This document shows, piece after piece, positions 27,843 through 38,624 of a DNA stretch of 64,000 nucleotides. Position 1 is the stretch's first letter; every line of letters begins with the position of its first letter. The DNA comes from Amycolatopsis thermophila (lineage in GTDB: Bacteria; Actinomycetota; Actinomycetes; Mycobacteriales; Pseudonocardiaceae). Both the position numbers and the translations under genes were made by a program. The notes under the pieces were generated by a model. It was not told the origin of the DNA. It saw nothing but the letters and a program-made list of their open reading frames with translations, and ran no database searches. Location of the stretch: the NCBI RefSeq assembly GCF_030814215.1, contig NZ_JAUSUT010000001.1, forward strand, positions 682,001 to 746,000, written 5' to 3'.

Positions 27843-28724
27843 TCAGGCCCGCCGTTCGGCCAGCAGCCGCATCCCGCCGGGCTCCAGCAGCACCACGCAC
27901 GGCACCAGCTCGGTGGTGTCGTACTCCGAGCCCAGCACCTGTTCGTGGATCACCTCGGCCCAACCGGAGTCCGCGCCCGCCACGACCAGCTCGTCCGGGC
28001 AGGGCAGGCCGACCACCAGCCGCTCCTCGCCGAGGTTGCGGGCCATCTGCTCGCCGAAGTCGTCCAGCGCGAGCGCCGAACCGGCCAGCCAGTCCTCCCG
28101 GGTCAGGTGCAGCAGGTCGCCGCGCTCGCCGCGGTGACCGGTGACGCGCAGACCGCGCTTGAGGTTCGCACCCGCCTCGGCCATCAGCTCCGCGAACGGC
28201 GGCGAGCCCGCCTCCTGGTAGCCGTGCGTGGTGAGATGGTTCATACCGAGCGTGCCGCGCGGGGTGGGCCCGACGTGGGCCAGGCCGACCGACAGCCGGC
28301 CGGGCACCAGCGGGTGGTGCGGGATCGAGCCGAGCAACTCGGCCCGCGGCGACGACGCGCTCCACAGCACCGGCAGCAGCACCGGCGCGGGCGCGGCCTG
28401 TTCCGCCAGCACGCGCTCGGCCTCGGCGAACGCGGCCGCCCAGCCGTCCGGGCCGGGGCGGTCGAAGCTGTAGGTGTGCCGGGCGCCGGGGAACATCAGG
28501 GCCACGAACCCGAGGTCTTCGGCGGAGGGTTCCCACTCGCTGTAGACGGCGGTGACGTCCGCGGGCTGGACCTGACGTTCGGCGCGCACCTGGGCCCACG
28601 CCTGCCGCAGGGCGTCGTCGGCCACGGTCGGGGCACTCGCGACGACCGGATCGTCCAAGCCGTGCGCCTGGAAGGCGACGAGGTTCTGCGTCACGTCCGT
28701 GTTCACGCCGCGCTCACCAGCCAT
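27843..28724 (-). CDS. Uncharacterised protein
   Basis: A 293-residue soluble protein that I cannot place in a family. The N-terminal half has V-Y-S-E-W-E-P-S-A-E-D near residue 55 and F-P-G-A-R-H-T-Y-S-F. The C-terminal half includes a segment (L-V-V-G-L-P-C-P-D-E-L-V-V-A) that faintly recalls YtpQ/DUF1444 proteins. Several cysteines are conserved-looking (G-L-P-C-P, V-P-C-V-V). The start may be the ATG at 28724 or the GTG at 28706. An upstream extension to 28919 is Arg/Gly-rich and unlikely to be coding. It lies 78 bp upstream of ffh on the same strand. Confidence 0.65.
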   Translation of the reverse strand: MAGERGVNTDVTQNLVAFQAHGLDDPVVASAPTVADDALRQAWAQVRAERQVQPADVTAVYSEWEPSAEDLGFVALMFPGARHTYSFDRPGPDGWAAAFAEAERVLAEQAAPAPVLLPVLWSASSPRAELLGSIPHHPLVPGRLSVGLAHVGPTPRGTLGMNHLTTHGYQEAGSPPFAELMAEAGANLKRGLRVTGHRGERGDLLHLTREDWLAGSALALDDFGEQMARNLGEERLVVGLPCPDELVVAGADSGWAEVIHEQVLGSEYDTTELVPCVVLLEPGGMRLLAERRA

Positions 28725-29117
28725 GCCGGCGCCGGGTGGGCCGCCGCCTCGCTCGTCAGGCAGCTCGGAATCAGCAGATGCAGCATGCGCGACATCCAAC
28801 CGCGCGGGGGGAAGCGCGGGTGGCCCGCCCCCTCGCCGGGCCACCCGCACACGCACGCCGCGGGCGCCGGTCCCCCGTGCTCGCCGAACCCCCAGTACCA
28901 GCGAGAGCCCCTCGGACATCCGTGGCGTGATGTCCTCAAGACTGCCGGTCCCACGAGGGCCGGGGCAGCGTGAAGACCCCCAAGTAGCCCTAGGTAGGTC
29001 TACTCAGGAACCGTGTGTGCGCAGGGGTGTGACCCACCTCGGCCGGGAGCGTGACGCGGGTTCGCGAAGAATTTTTCGGCGCCTCGACCGTGCCGCCGGC
29101 CTTGGTTCGCCAGGCGG
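28725..29117. promoter_or_regulatory. 393-bp intergenic region, minus-strand leader
   Basis: No gene is supported here. An interrupted dyad, AGTAG (28983-28987) with CTACT (29000-29004), surrounds the palindrome CCTAGG. This is the only relatively AT-rich spot in the stretch and may mark a promoter or operator for the gene ending at 27843. The rest is GC-rich with no recognised signal. Confidence 0.3.
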
Positions 29118-29477
29118 CTACAGACGCGTGCTCTCGCCGGCGTTCACGGCGATGTAGGCGGCCAGCGGCTCGCTCTCGCCGAGCGCGTCGGCCGAATAGC
29201 CGAACGCCGCGCCCGCCGCCTGGAGGATCTCCACCAGCGCGGCCATTTCGGCCGGCGGCATCGCGGCCAGCGCGCCGTGACGCGCCTCGCCGAGCCGGCC
29301 GGCGAGCCCGGTGAGCGCGCCGGACAGGTGCCGCTGACCGGCGACGAGGTGCCTGAGGACGGCGACGATCTCGCCGAGGTCGGTTTCCGGCGCCCGGTCC
29401 AGCTCGGCGGCGCAGGCCTCCAGGTGGGCCGCGGCGACCGTGAGCGGCAGGATCGTCGACTCGGGCACGACAGCCAT
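29118..29477 (-). CDS. Small all-helical protein downstream of glnD
   Basis: A 119-residue Ala/Leu-rich protein with no cysteine after residue 22 and no membrane segment. It is predicted by composition to be helical, with heptad-like leucines between residues 25 and 75. I do not recognise a family. It starts 47 bp after glnD, on the same strand, and has regular actinobacterial codon bias (G or C in most third positions), which favours it being real. Confidence 0.6.
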   Translation of the reverse strand: MAVVPESTILPLTVAAAHLEACAAELDRAPETDLGEIVAVLRHLVAGQRHLSGALTGLAGRLGEARHGALAAMPPAEMAALVEILQAAGAAFGYSADALGESEPLAAYIAVNAGESTRL

Positions 29478-29523
29478 CCTGCCACCACCGATCGGGAAAA
29501 CCGCGGCGACACCCCGCGGCGGA

Positions 29524-31836
29524 TCATGACGCGGCGGTGAGCACCGCCTGCTCGACCCGCTGCCGCCACGCCGGGTCCACCCGGCCTTCGCGCGGCGAGA
29601 CCGCGAACGAGTCGACGACCGCGGCGCCCAGGGTCGCCACCTTGGCCCACTTCACCTCGGCGCCGCAGGACTGCAGCGCACCGGCCACCCGGTAGAGCAG
29701 CCCGATCCGGTCGGTGGCCCGCAGCTCCAGCACGACGGTGCTGGGCCCGCTGGTCTCGTCGTCGAACCACAGCACCTTCGGCTTGGCCGCCACCCGGGTC
29801 GGCTGGTAGTCGCGTTCCTTCGCGGCGAGCTTCGCCTCGAGCGCGAGCCCGCCGGCGACCGCCCGCGCGAACTGTTCGCGCAGCAGCGACGGATCGGGCA
29901 GGGACCCGAACTTCGGGGACGCGGTGAAGATCCCTGCCCGGCCGCCGTCGTGGCCACGCAGCACGGCCGTGTGGACCTCCAGCGAGTGGAGGGCGAGCAC
30001 CCCGGCCGCCGGGGCGAGCAGGTCGGTGCGGGCCGGCGCGGCGACCACGACCGTGGCCATCTTGCCGTCGTGGGTGATCAGCACCTCGCTGCGACCGGAG
30101 GCGACGGCCGCCGCGACCAGCTCGCGCCGTCGCGCGTCGAGCGGTTCGGGCGGGCTGAACCCCTTGCCCTGCACCACCTGACGGCAGCGGTTGACCAGGC
30201 CGGCGACCAGCCCGGCCTTCCAATCGGTCCACATGCCCGGCCCGGTGGCCAGCGAGTCGGCCAGCGTCAGCGCGTGCAGCAGCTCGAGCAGGACCACGTC
30301 GTGGTCGACGGTCTTCACCACGCGCGCCACCGTGGCCGGTTCCTCGATGTCGCGGCGGGTCGCGGTGTGCGCCAGCAACAGGTGGTGCCGGACCGCGGCC
30401 GAGACGAGCGCCGCGTCGGCGGCGGGCAGACCGATCCGCTCGGCCACCTGCAGCGAGATCGCCGCACCCAGTTCGGAGTGGTCGGCCTCGCGGCCCTTGC
30501 CGATGTCGTGCAGCAGCGCGGCCAGCAGCAGCAGGTCGGGCCGGGACACCGTGGTGGTGAGCTTCGCGGCCTCGACCGCGGTCTGCACGAGGTGCCGGTC
30601 GACGGTCCACGAGTGCACCGGCTCGCGCGGCGGCAGGTCCCGCACCGCGCCCCACTCCGGGAACAGCCGTGCCCACAAGCCGGTGCGGTCCAGCGCCTCG
30701 ACCGCGTCGATCAGGCCCTCGCCCGCGCCCAGCAGCTCGGTGAGCGAGTCCCGCGCGTCAGCGGGCCACGGCGTGCGCAGCTCCGGCGCGGAATCGGCCA
30801 GGGTGCGCAGGGTGCCGTGCGAGATCGGCGTGCGGGTGCGGGCGGAGGCGGCCGCGACGCGCAGCAGCAGCGCCGGGTCCTTCGCCGGCACCGCGTCACG
30901 GGCCAGCGCGACTTCGGTGCCGTGCAGGACAACGCCGTCGTCCAGCGGGGTCCGGCTCGGCCGCCGCCCGAACCGCCCGCGTGGCGGCTCGGCGGTGGCG
31001 CGCAACGCGACGTCCACCGCGTACCCGACCGCACGGCCGGCGCCGGACAGCTTGCGCGCCAAGGTGAACCGGTCGCCGAAGCCGAGTTCGGCGGACACCA
31101 GTTCGGCGTCCACACCGGACAGCACGTCCCGGTCGCGCCGCAGTTCGCGGCGCATCTCGGTGCGGACGTCCAGCAGCAGCTCGCGCGCGTCCCGCAGCTC
31201 CTCCCCCGGGCGGTCGGTGAGCTGGGCCGCGGCGAGCGCCTCCAGCACCCCGAGGTCACGCAGACCGCCCCGGCCGTGCTTCAGGTCCGGCTCGGCGGAC
31301 TGGGCGATCTCCCCGCTGCGCTGCCAGCGCCGGCGGGTCGACTCGGCCAGTTCCGGCAGGCGTTTGCGGGCCGTGCGGCGCCACTGGTCGCGCGCCGCGG
31401 TGGCGAGCCTGCCGGTCAGCTCGGCGTCCCCGGCGATGTGCCGGGCGTCGAGCAGACCCATCGCGGTCCGCAGGTCCTCCGAGGCGACCTGGAGGGCCTC
31501 CCCGGGTGTGCGGACCGAGTGGTCGAGGCCGATGCGCGCGTCCCACAGCGGGTACCACAGCGCATCGGCGATTTCGGCGATCCCCGGGTGCTGGTTGTGG
31601 ACCAGAACGAGGTCCAGGTCCGAGAACGGCACGAGCTCGCGGCGGCCGAGACCGCCGACGGCGACCAGCGCGACACCGGGTTCGGCGGTGTCCACGCCGG
31701 CCGCCGCGGCGGCCTTGCCGAGCCAGAACTCGTACAGGTCCACCAGCGCGGCGCGCAGTGCGGACGCACCGAGCCTGCCGTGCCGGCCTTCCAGCAACCG
31801 GTTCGCCGCCTCGGCGAGTTGCCCCCCGACGACCAT
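29524..31836 (-). CDS. glnD: PII uridylyl/adenylyltransferase GlnD
   Basis: Bifunctional nucleotidyltransferase that modifies and demodifies PII in response to glutamine. It is 770 residues long. The nucleotidyltransferase domain has G-G-L-G-R-R-E-L-V-P-F-S-D-L-D-L-V near residue 65. The HD domain has L-L-H-D-I-G-K-G near 400. Two ACT domains lie in the last 200 residues. In actinobacteria the PII target is known to be adenylylated rather than uridylylated (Streptomyces, Corynebacterium). The ATG at 31836 lies 11 bp after the glnB stop. Confidence 0.95.
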   Translation of the reverse strand: MVVGGQLAEAANRLLEGRHGRLGASALRAALVDLYEFWLGKAAAAAGVDTAEPGVALVAVGGLGRRELVPFSDLDLVLVHNQHPGIAEIADALWYPLWDARIGLDHSVRTPGEALQVASEDLRTAMGLLDARHIAGDAELTGRLATAARDQWRRTARKRLPELAESTRRRWQRSGEIAQSAEPDLKHGRGGLRDLGVLEALAAAQLTDRPGEELRDARELLLDVRTEMRRELRRDRDVLSGVDAELVSAELGFGDRFTLARKLSGAGRAVGYAVDVALRATAEPPRGRFGRRPSRTPLDDGVVLHGTEVALARDAVPAKDPALLLRVAAASARTRTPISHGTLRTLADSAPELRTPWPADARDSLTELLGAGEGLIDAVEALDRTGLWARLFPEWGAVRDLPPREPVHSWTVDRHLVQTAVEAAKLTTTVSRPDLLLLAALLHDIGKGREADHSELGAAISLQVAERIGLPAADAALVSAAVRHHLLLAHTATRRDIEEPATVARVVKTVDHDVVLLELLHALTLADSLATGPGMWTDWKAGLVAGLVNRCRQVVQGKGFSPPEPLDARRRELVAAAVASGRSEVLITHDGKMATVVVAAPARTDLLAPAAGVLALHSLEVHTAVLRGHDGGRAGIFTASPKFGSLPDPSLLREQFARAVAGGLALEAKLAAKERDYQPTRVAAKPKVLWFDDETSGPSTVVLELRATDRIGLLYRVAGALQSCGAEVKWAKVATLGAAVVDSFAVSPREGRVDPAWRQRVEQAVLTAAS

Positions 31837-31847
31837 GTGGTGCGTCC

Positions 31848-33571
<1,724 letters not shown>

Positions 33572-33619
33572 ATCGTCCTCCCGTACCCGAGGTGGTGCCC
33601 GGGAGTGTTCGACTCCGGT

Positions 33620-33689
33620 GTTTCACCGGGACGCTTCCGACGTTTCCCCGAAGTGAACTGTGCCGCCGCTGTTGTTACGAGCACGTTTC
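33620..33689 (-). promoter_or_regulatory. GlnR-box-like sequences upstream of amtB
   Basis: Read on the minus strand, 33657-33620 contains TTCAC-n6-GAAAC-n6-AGCGT-n6-GAAAC. This follows the a1-b1-a2-b2 layout of the actinobacterial GlnR consensus (gTnAC-n6-GaAAc twice). Both b boxes are perfect and 22 bp apart, a1 matches 4 of 5, and a2 is poor. A second partial site, GAAAC-n6-GTAAC, is at 33689-33674. Location 50-120 bp before amtB supports nitrogen control. Confidence 0.6.
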
Positions 33690-33789
33690 GCGCGATCGGG
33701 GAAGATGTGCCTTGTTCGGAAACACAGCCGTCGGATACTCCCCGTCGCCGGTCACGGTGCGTCACAGCGGCGTGTGATGAGATGGGGGC

Positions 33790-34638
33790 ATGACGAGGCC
33801 CGCCACATTGCCGGACGCCGTCGTCGGGGCGTTGCGGTGCCCCTTGTGCGCGGCGCCGTTCGCCCGCGACGGCCGGTCGCTGCGCTGCCCGTCGCGGCAC
33901 TCGTTCGACCTCGCGAAGCAGGGTTACGTGAACCTCCTGCACGCCGGGGTCCCGGCCGGGACGGCGGACACGGCGGAGATGGTCGCCGCGCGGGTGGCCT
34001 TCCTCGACGGCGGGCACTACGCGGGGCTGCGGGACCGGCTCGCCGAGGTCACGGCGTCGGAGACCGGTGGGGAGGGTCTGGTCGTCGACGCCGGCGCGGG
34101 GACCGGTTACTACCTGGCCGGCGTGCTGGAGCGGCTTCCCGGGGCGGCCGGGCTGGCGCTCGACGTGTCGGCTGTCGCGCTGCGCCGCGCCGCGAAGGCG
34201 CACCCTCGCCTGGGTGCGGCGGTGTGGAACCTGTGGGAGCCGTGGCCGGTCGCCGACGGCTCGGCCGCGGTGGTGCTGAACGTCTTCGCGCCGCGCAACG
34301 GCCCGGAGTTCCGGCGCGTGCTGCGGCCCGGCGGTTCCCTCCTCGTGGTGTCGCCCGAACGGGGGCACCTGGCGGAACTGGCGTCGGTGGCACCGGTTCT
34401 CGAAGTGGACGCGCGCAAGGAAGAACGTCTCGACGCGGCGTTGTCGGATCATTTCGAACTGGTTTCGCGGGAGACGTTGCGGGAGCGGGTGGTGTGGAAA
34501 CCGGACGACATCCGGCACGCCGTCCGGATGGGCCCCACCGGCCATCACCCGGACCGTCTCACCGCGCTCACGGACGTGACCGAGCCCGCCGAGGTGACGA
34601 TCGCGTTCTCGCTGTCGCGGTACCGGAGGACGACGTGA
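33790..34638 (+). CDS. RlmA-like 23S rRNA (guanine-N1) methyltransferase
   Basis: A 282-residue protein with an N-terminal zinc finger (C-P-L-C at 17-20, then a later C and H) followed by H-S-F-D-L-A-K-Q-G-Y-V-N-L-L, the signature of the RrmA/TlrB family. The SAM site V-V-D-A-G-A-G-T-G-Y-Y-L-A is near residue 98. Family members methylate G745 or G748 of 23S rRNA; in the G748 case this gives tylosin/mycinamicin resistance. Which base is methylated cannot be told. It starts 218 bp from divergent amtB and overlaps the next gene by GTGA. Confidence 0.88.
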   Translation: MTRPATLPDAVVGALRCPLCAAPFARDGRSLRCPSRHSFDLAKQGYVNLLHAGVPAGTADTAEMVAARVAFLDGGHYAGLRDRLAEVTASETGGEGLVVDAGAGTGYYLAGVLERLPGAAGLALDVSAVALRRAAKAHPRLGAAVWNLWEPWPVADGSAAVVLNVFAPRNGPEFRRVLRPGGSLLVVSPERGHLAELASVAPVLEVDARKEERLDAALSDHFELVSRETLRERVVWKPDDIRHAVRMGPTGHHPDRLTALTDVTEPAEVTIAFSLSRYRRTT

Positions 34639-35270
34639 CGGCCGTGCCCGCCACCGCGATCACCGACCGGGACTGGCTGCGGGAGCAGCTGCGCCGCGCC
34701 GCCGTCCTGTACGGCGGCGGCGGGCCGGTGGTGATCGGCACGATCTGGTGGTACTCGGTGTCGGCGGTGCTCGTGACGCCCGCGCTGGACCCGCTGGTGG
34801 CGACGGGACGGGCGAGGGACCCGGCGCTGGAGGCGGTGACGCTGGACGTCATCCCCGACGGCCGGGTGCTCGACGCCCGGTCGTCGCGGCCGCTGGGATC
34901 GGACGTCGCGGTGATCGGCGAGGCGCTGGCCGGCGCGCTGGACGCCGGGATCGAGGCCGTGGCCGAGGTCAGCGGCGCCGGGACGCGGGCGTTGTGCGCC
35001 ATCGCGACCGACTCGATCGCGAACGTCCTGCTGTGGGCGGGAAAAGCCGCGGGCGACCCGGCGCGCGGGGTGGAGCTGGCCGGGCCGGTGGTGGACGCCG
35101 TGGGCGACCACCTGCCCCGGCCGAGGTTCGTCGAGATCGGGTCCACACCGGTGGTGCGGCGGGCGTCGTGCTGCCTGATCTACCGCACCGGCCACCACGA
35201 GAAGTGCGTCAGCTGCCCGCGCCAGACACCGGCGGAGCGGCTGCACCGCCTGCGGCTGGCGTTCGGATGA
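34635..35270 (+). CDS. FhuF-like (2Fe-2S) protein
   Basis: A 211-residue protein whose C-terminus carries the FhuF cluster motif: C-C, then ten residues, then C-x-x-C (R-A-S-C-C-L-I-Y-R near residue 174, then K-C-V-S-C-P). FhuF-type proteins hold a [2Fe-2S] centre and reduce ferric siderophores in the cytoplasm. The N-terminal part is only loosely similar. The GTG start overlaps the methyltransferase stop by four bases and has GGAGGA upstream. No siderophore gene is nearby, so the partner is unknown. Confidence 0.82.
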   Translation: MTAVPATAITDRDWLREQLRRAAVLYGGGGPVVIGTIWWYSVSAVLVTPALDPLVATGRARDPALEAVTLDVIPDGRVLDARSSRPLGSDVAVIGEALAGALDAGIEAVAEVSGAGTRALCAIATDSIANVLLWAGKAAGDPARGVELAGPVVDAVGDHLPRPRFVEIGSTPVVRRASCCLIYRTGHHEKCVSCPRQTPAERLHRLRLAFG

Positions 35271-35289
35271 GCGCGGTGGCGGCCGGGCT

Positions 35290-35334
35290 CCGCGGCTGAC
35301 CGGCACCGCGGCGAGCGGTACCGGTCAGCCGCGG
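35290..35334. terminator. Strong 14-bp inverted-repeat hairpin
   Basis: A perfect 14-bp inverted repeat, CCGCGGCTGACCGG (35290-35303) and CCGGTCAGCCGCGG (35321-35334), with a 17-nt loop. It lies exactly between the stops of two convergent reading frames. It can act as a bidirectional terminator, though without a T-tract. Confidence 0.75.
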
Positions 35335-35338
35335 CGGC

Positions 35339-35830
35339 TCAGGAGCGTGCGGCGTGGCGCGCGGCGAGGTAACCGAACGTCAAGCCGGCCCCCACCTGGC
35401 ATCCGGCGCCCGGGTACTCCGAGGCCATGATCGAGTTCGCGTCGTTGCCGCAGGCGTACAGGCCGCCCACCGGCTCGCCCGAGTCGCGCAGCACCTGGGC
35501 GTCGGTGTCGGTGCGCAGGCCCAGCGCGGTCGCCAGCGGGGTCGGCACCACCGCGATCGCGTAGAACGGGGCCTTGTCGATCGGTCCCAGGTTGACGTTC
35601 GGCGTGTGGGCGGGGTCGCCGTACTGGTGCCCGAACGGGCTCGACCCCTTGCCGTACTCCTCGTCCACCCCGGTGCGCGCGAACCGGTTGGCGTCGGCGA
35701 CCGTGCGCTCCAGCCCCTCCGGGCCGACCCCGATCGACGAAGCCAGTTCCCGCAACGAGGAACCGGTGCGCAGGTAACCCGAGTCGATGTGCCGCTTCAG
35801 CAGCACCCGCGGCAGGTGCGGGTAGACCAT
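35339..35830 (-). pseudogene. C-terminal remnant of a FAD-dependent dehydrogenase (minus strand)
   Basis: About 163 residues matching the C-terminal third of KstD-like FAD-binding dehydrogenases: G-Y-L-R-T-G-S-S-L-R-E-L-A near the start, then P-F-Y-A-I-A-V, G-G-L-Y-A-C-G-N-D-A, E-Y-P-G-A-G-C-Q-V-G and T-F-G-Y-L-A-A-R-H-A. The N-terminal half with the Rossmann GxGxxG FAD motif is missing. Similarity extends back to about 35858, where it meets a second, divergent remnant. An ATG at 35830 exists, but a functional product is unlikely because FAD binding would be incomplete. Confidence 0.85.
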
Positions 35831-35842
35831 CCCGAGCCCGTA

Positions 35843-36613
35843 CGCACGGGCGCCGCGGTCGGCGACATGACCGCGGTGTGGGGCGTGCCGGTGCTGACGC
35901 CGCCCACCGCGCGGTACGACGGGCACCCGTCGGGTCGGATGGGCAACGTCGAGATGACGCTGCCCGGTTCGCTGACGGTCGACGCCACCGGGCGCCGGTT
36001 CGTCAACGAAGCCCTCAACTACCACGACCTCAACCGCGCGTTCGGCGCGATCGGCTCGTCCGCGTTCCTCGTGTTCGACCGCGCCTACCTGGACCGGTAT
36101 CCCGTCGCGGGCGCCACGTCGCCGCAGCCGTGGATGATCCAGGCCGATTCGCTCGGGGAGCTCGCCAGGGCGGCCGGCATCGGCCCGGCTCTCGTCGCGA
36201 CGGTCGAGGAGTTCAACGCGGGCGCGCGCCGCGGCGAGGACCCGGTGTTCGGCCGCGGCCGGAGCCCGCAGGACCGCCACCTCGGCGACCCGGCGATCAC
36301 GCCCAACCCGTGCCTGGCGCCGGTGGAGCGGCCGCCGTTCTTCGCGGTGCCGGTGCACGCCGGGGTCCTCGGCACCGCCGGAGGCCTGGCCACCGACGCC
36401 GACGGCCGGGTCGTCGACCACGACGGCCTGCCGATCCCCGGCCTGTACGCGGCGGGCAACTGCGCCGCGACGCTGTTCCGGGACACCTACCCCGGCGGGG
36501 GCGCCACGCTGGGGTCGGCGGTGGTGCGGGCGTACCGCGCCGGGCGGCACCTCGCCCGCCACCCGGGAGAGCTGGCCCGGTCGGTGGACGGGCAGGTAGC
36601 GTCGGGCGGGTGA
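35843..36613 (+). pseudogene. C-terminal remnant of a second FAD-dependent dehydrogenase (plus strand)
   Basis: About 257 residues of a different member of the same superfamily. It runs from G-A-A-V-G-D-M-T-A-V-W through G-R-R-F-V-N-E-A-L-N-Y-H-D-L-N-R, P-F-F-A-V-P-V-H-A-G-V-L-G-T-A-G-G-L, to G-L-Y-A-A-G-N-C-A-A-T and Y-P-G-G-G-A-T-L-G-S-A. The FAD-binding N-terminal half is absent. No good ribosome site precedes the ATG at 35867. The stop overlaps the next gene's GTG, so the remnant still appears fused to its former operon. Codon use looks intact, suggesting recent loss. Confidence 0.85.
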
Positions 36614-37902
36614 GTGAGCGCAGCTGGGGCTTCCGCACGCGCGCCCTGCATGCCGGCGGGACACCCGATCCGGTCACCGGCGCGCGTGCGGTGCCGATCT
36701 ACCAGACGACGAGTTTCGTGTTCGAGGACGCCGCCGACGCGGCCAACCTGTTCGCGTTGCAGAAGTACGGCAACATCTACAGCCGGATCGGCAACCCGAC
36801 GGTGGCGGCGTTCGAGGAGCGCCTGGCGAGCCTGGAGGGCGGCATCGGCGGGGTCGCCACCAGCAGTGGCCAGGCGGCGGAGTTCCTCACGTTCTCGGCC
36901 CTGGCCGAGGCGGGCGACCACATCGTGTCGGCCAGCGGGCTCTACGGCGGCACGGTCACGCAGCTGTCCGGCACGCTCAACCGCTTCGGCGTGGAGACCA
37001 CGTTCGTGCCCGGCGACGACCTCGACGACTACGCCGCCGCGATCACCGACCGCACCCGGCTGATCTTCACCGAGGTCATCGGCAACCCGGGTGGCGGCAT
37101 CGCGGACCTCGCCGGGCTGGCCGATCTCGCGCACAGTCACGACATCCCGCTCGTCGTCGACGCCACACTGGCCACGCCGTACCTGTGCCGTCCGATCGAG
37201 CACGGCGCGGACATCGTGCTGCACTCGGCGACGAAGTTCCTCGGCGGGCACGGCACGACGCTCGGCGGGATCGTGGTCGAATCCGGGAAGTTCGACTGGG
37301 GCAACGGGAAGTTCCCGCGCATGACCGAGGTCGTGCCCAGCTACGGCGGTCTCAAGTACTGGGAGAACTTCGGCGAGTACGCGTTCTGCACGCGGCTGCG
37401 GGCCGAGCAGTTGCGCGACATCGGCGCGGTGCTGTCGCCGCACTCGGCGTTCCTGCTGCTGCAGGGCGTGGAGACGCTGCCGCAGCGGATGGACGCGCAT
37501 CTGGCGAACGCGCGGGCCGTCGCGGAGTTCCTGGACGCCGACGACCGCGTGGCGTGGGTCGGCTACGCCGGGCTGCCCGGGCACCGGCACCACGAGCTGG
37601 CGAAGAAGTACCTGCCGCTCGGGCCGGGCGCGGTGTTCTCCTTCGGTGTCAAGGGCGGCCGCGCGGCCGGGGAGAGGTTCGTCGAGTCGGTCGAGCTGCT
37701 GTCCCACCTGGCCAACGTCGGCGACGCCCGCACGCTGGTGATCCACCCCGCGTCGACCACCCACCAGCAGCTCTCCGACGAGCAGCTCGAAGCCGGCGGC
37801 GTGGGCCCCGACCTGATCCGGCTGTCGGTGGGCCTCGAGGACGCCGAGGACATCCTGTGGGACATCGACCAGGCCCTCACGGCGGCGGTGAAGGCCGCAT
37901 GA
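36610..37902 (+). CDS. O-acetylhomoserine sulfhydrylase
   Basis: A 430-residue PLP enzyme of the Cys/Met metabolism family, of the MetY type (about 430 aa, longer than the 380-aa MetB/MetC type). The PLP-lysine is in S-A-T-K-F-L-G-G-H-G-T near residue 215. A-L-H-A-G is at the start, and Y-S-R-I-G-N-P-T, S-S-G-Q-A-A and H-P-A-S-T-T-H are present. It would make homocysteine from O-acetylhomoserine and sulfide. The GTG at 36610 overlaps the FAD-dehydrogenase remnant's stop, and the following gene overlaps its own stop by ATGA. Confidence 0.92.
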   Translation: MSERSWGFRTRALHAGGTPDPVTGARAVPIYQTTSFVFEDAADAANLFALQKYGNIYSRIGNPTVAAFEERLASLEGGIGGVATSSGQAAEFLTFSALAEAGDHIVSASGLYGGTVTQLSGTLNRFGVETTFVPGDDLDDYAAAITDRTRLIFTEVIGNPGGGIADLAGLADLAHSHDIPLVVDATLATPYLCRPIEHGADIVLHSATKFLGGHGTTLGGIVVESGKFDWGNGKFPRMTEVVPSYGGLKYWENFGEYAFCTRLRAEQLRDIGAVLSPHSAFLLLQGVETLPQRMDAHLANARAVAEFLDADDRVAWVGYAGLPGHRHHELAKKYLPLGPGAVFSFGVKGGRAAGERFVESVELLSHLANVGDARTLVIHPASTTHQQLSDEQLEAGGVGPDLIRLSVGLEDAEDILWDIDQALTAAVKAA

Positions 37903-38429
37903 GCCTGGAGACCACCGTGCCCGCCGGAGCCGTCCGGTCGGATTCGCCGCTGTCCTGGACGCCGCCGACGGCGCGGGAACGGCTCGCGCTGCTGTCGCGC
38001 ACGAAATCCGTCACGATCGTCGGCGCGTCCGACAACCCGGCGCGGCCGAGCTACTTCGTCGCGACGTACCTGCTGTCCTCCAGCGAGTACCAGGTGAACT
38101 TCGTCAACCCGCGGCTGGAATCGCTGCTGGGTCACCCGGTGTACCCGTCGCTGGCGGACGTGCCGGGCGAGCCGGACCTGGTCAGCGTGTTCCGCAAGCA
38201 CGCCGACCTGCCCGACGTCGCCGAGGAGGTCGTCAAGGCGGGCGCGCGGACGTTGTGGCTGCAGCTCGGCCTGTGGCACGAGCCGGTGGCGGAGCGGGCG
38301 AGTCAGGCGGGCCTGGACGTGGTGATGAACCGGTGCGTGAAGATCGAGCACGCGCGGTTCGCGGGCGGCCTGCACCTGGCCGGTTTCAACACCGGTGTGA
38401 TCAGCTCCCGCCGGCGCCTGAGGCCCTGA
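37899..38429 (+). CDS. CoA-binding domain protein
   Basis: A 176-residue protein made of one CoA-binding (succinyl-CoA-synthetase alpha-like Rossmann) domain of the YccU type. I-V-G-A-S-D-N-P-A-R-P-S is near residue 42, V-N-P-R near 70, V-F-R-K near 98 and W-L-Q-L-G-L near 125. The role is unknown, but in many actinobacteria it directly follows the O-acetylhomoserine sulfhydrylase, here with an ATGA overlap, suggesting a link to sulfur amino acid synthesis. Confidence 0.88.
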   Translation: MSLETTVPAGAVRSDSPLSWTPPTARERLALLSRTKSVTIVGASDNPARPSYFVATYLLSSSEYQVNFVNPRLESLLGHPVYPSLADVPGEPDLVSVFRKHADLPDVAEEVVKAGARTLWLQLGLWHEPVAERASQAGLDVVMNRCVKIEHARFAGGLHLAGFNTGVISSRRRLRP

Positions 38430-38624
38430 CCGGCGCACACACCGTCCAACCGGACGAATCGGGCGTTGCTCGCGGGCCCCGTGCCGGGCGGCGGGTTCGC
38501 CGTCCGGACGCCGATTGTGCCGGTCCGCTCGGCGAATCCGCGCCTCTCGCCCTCCACCGGAGACGCCCGATCGTGTCAGACTCGGTGGTGTGGCGGGAAG
38601 TTCCCCGTCTGGAGGTGGGTTGTT

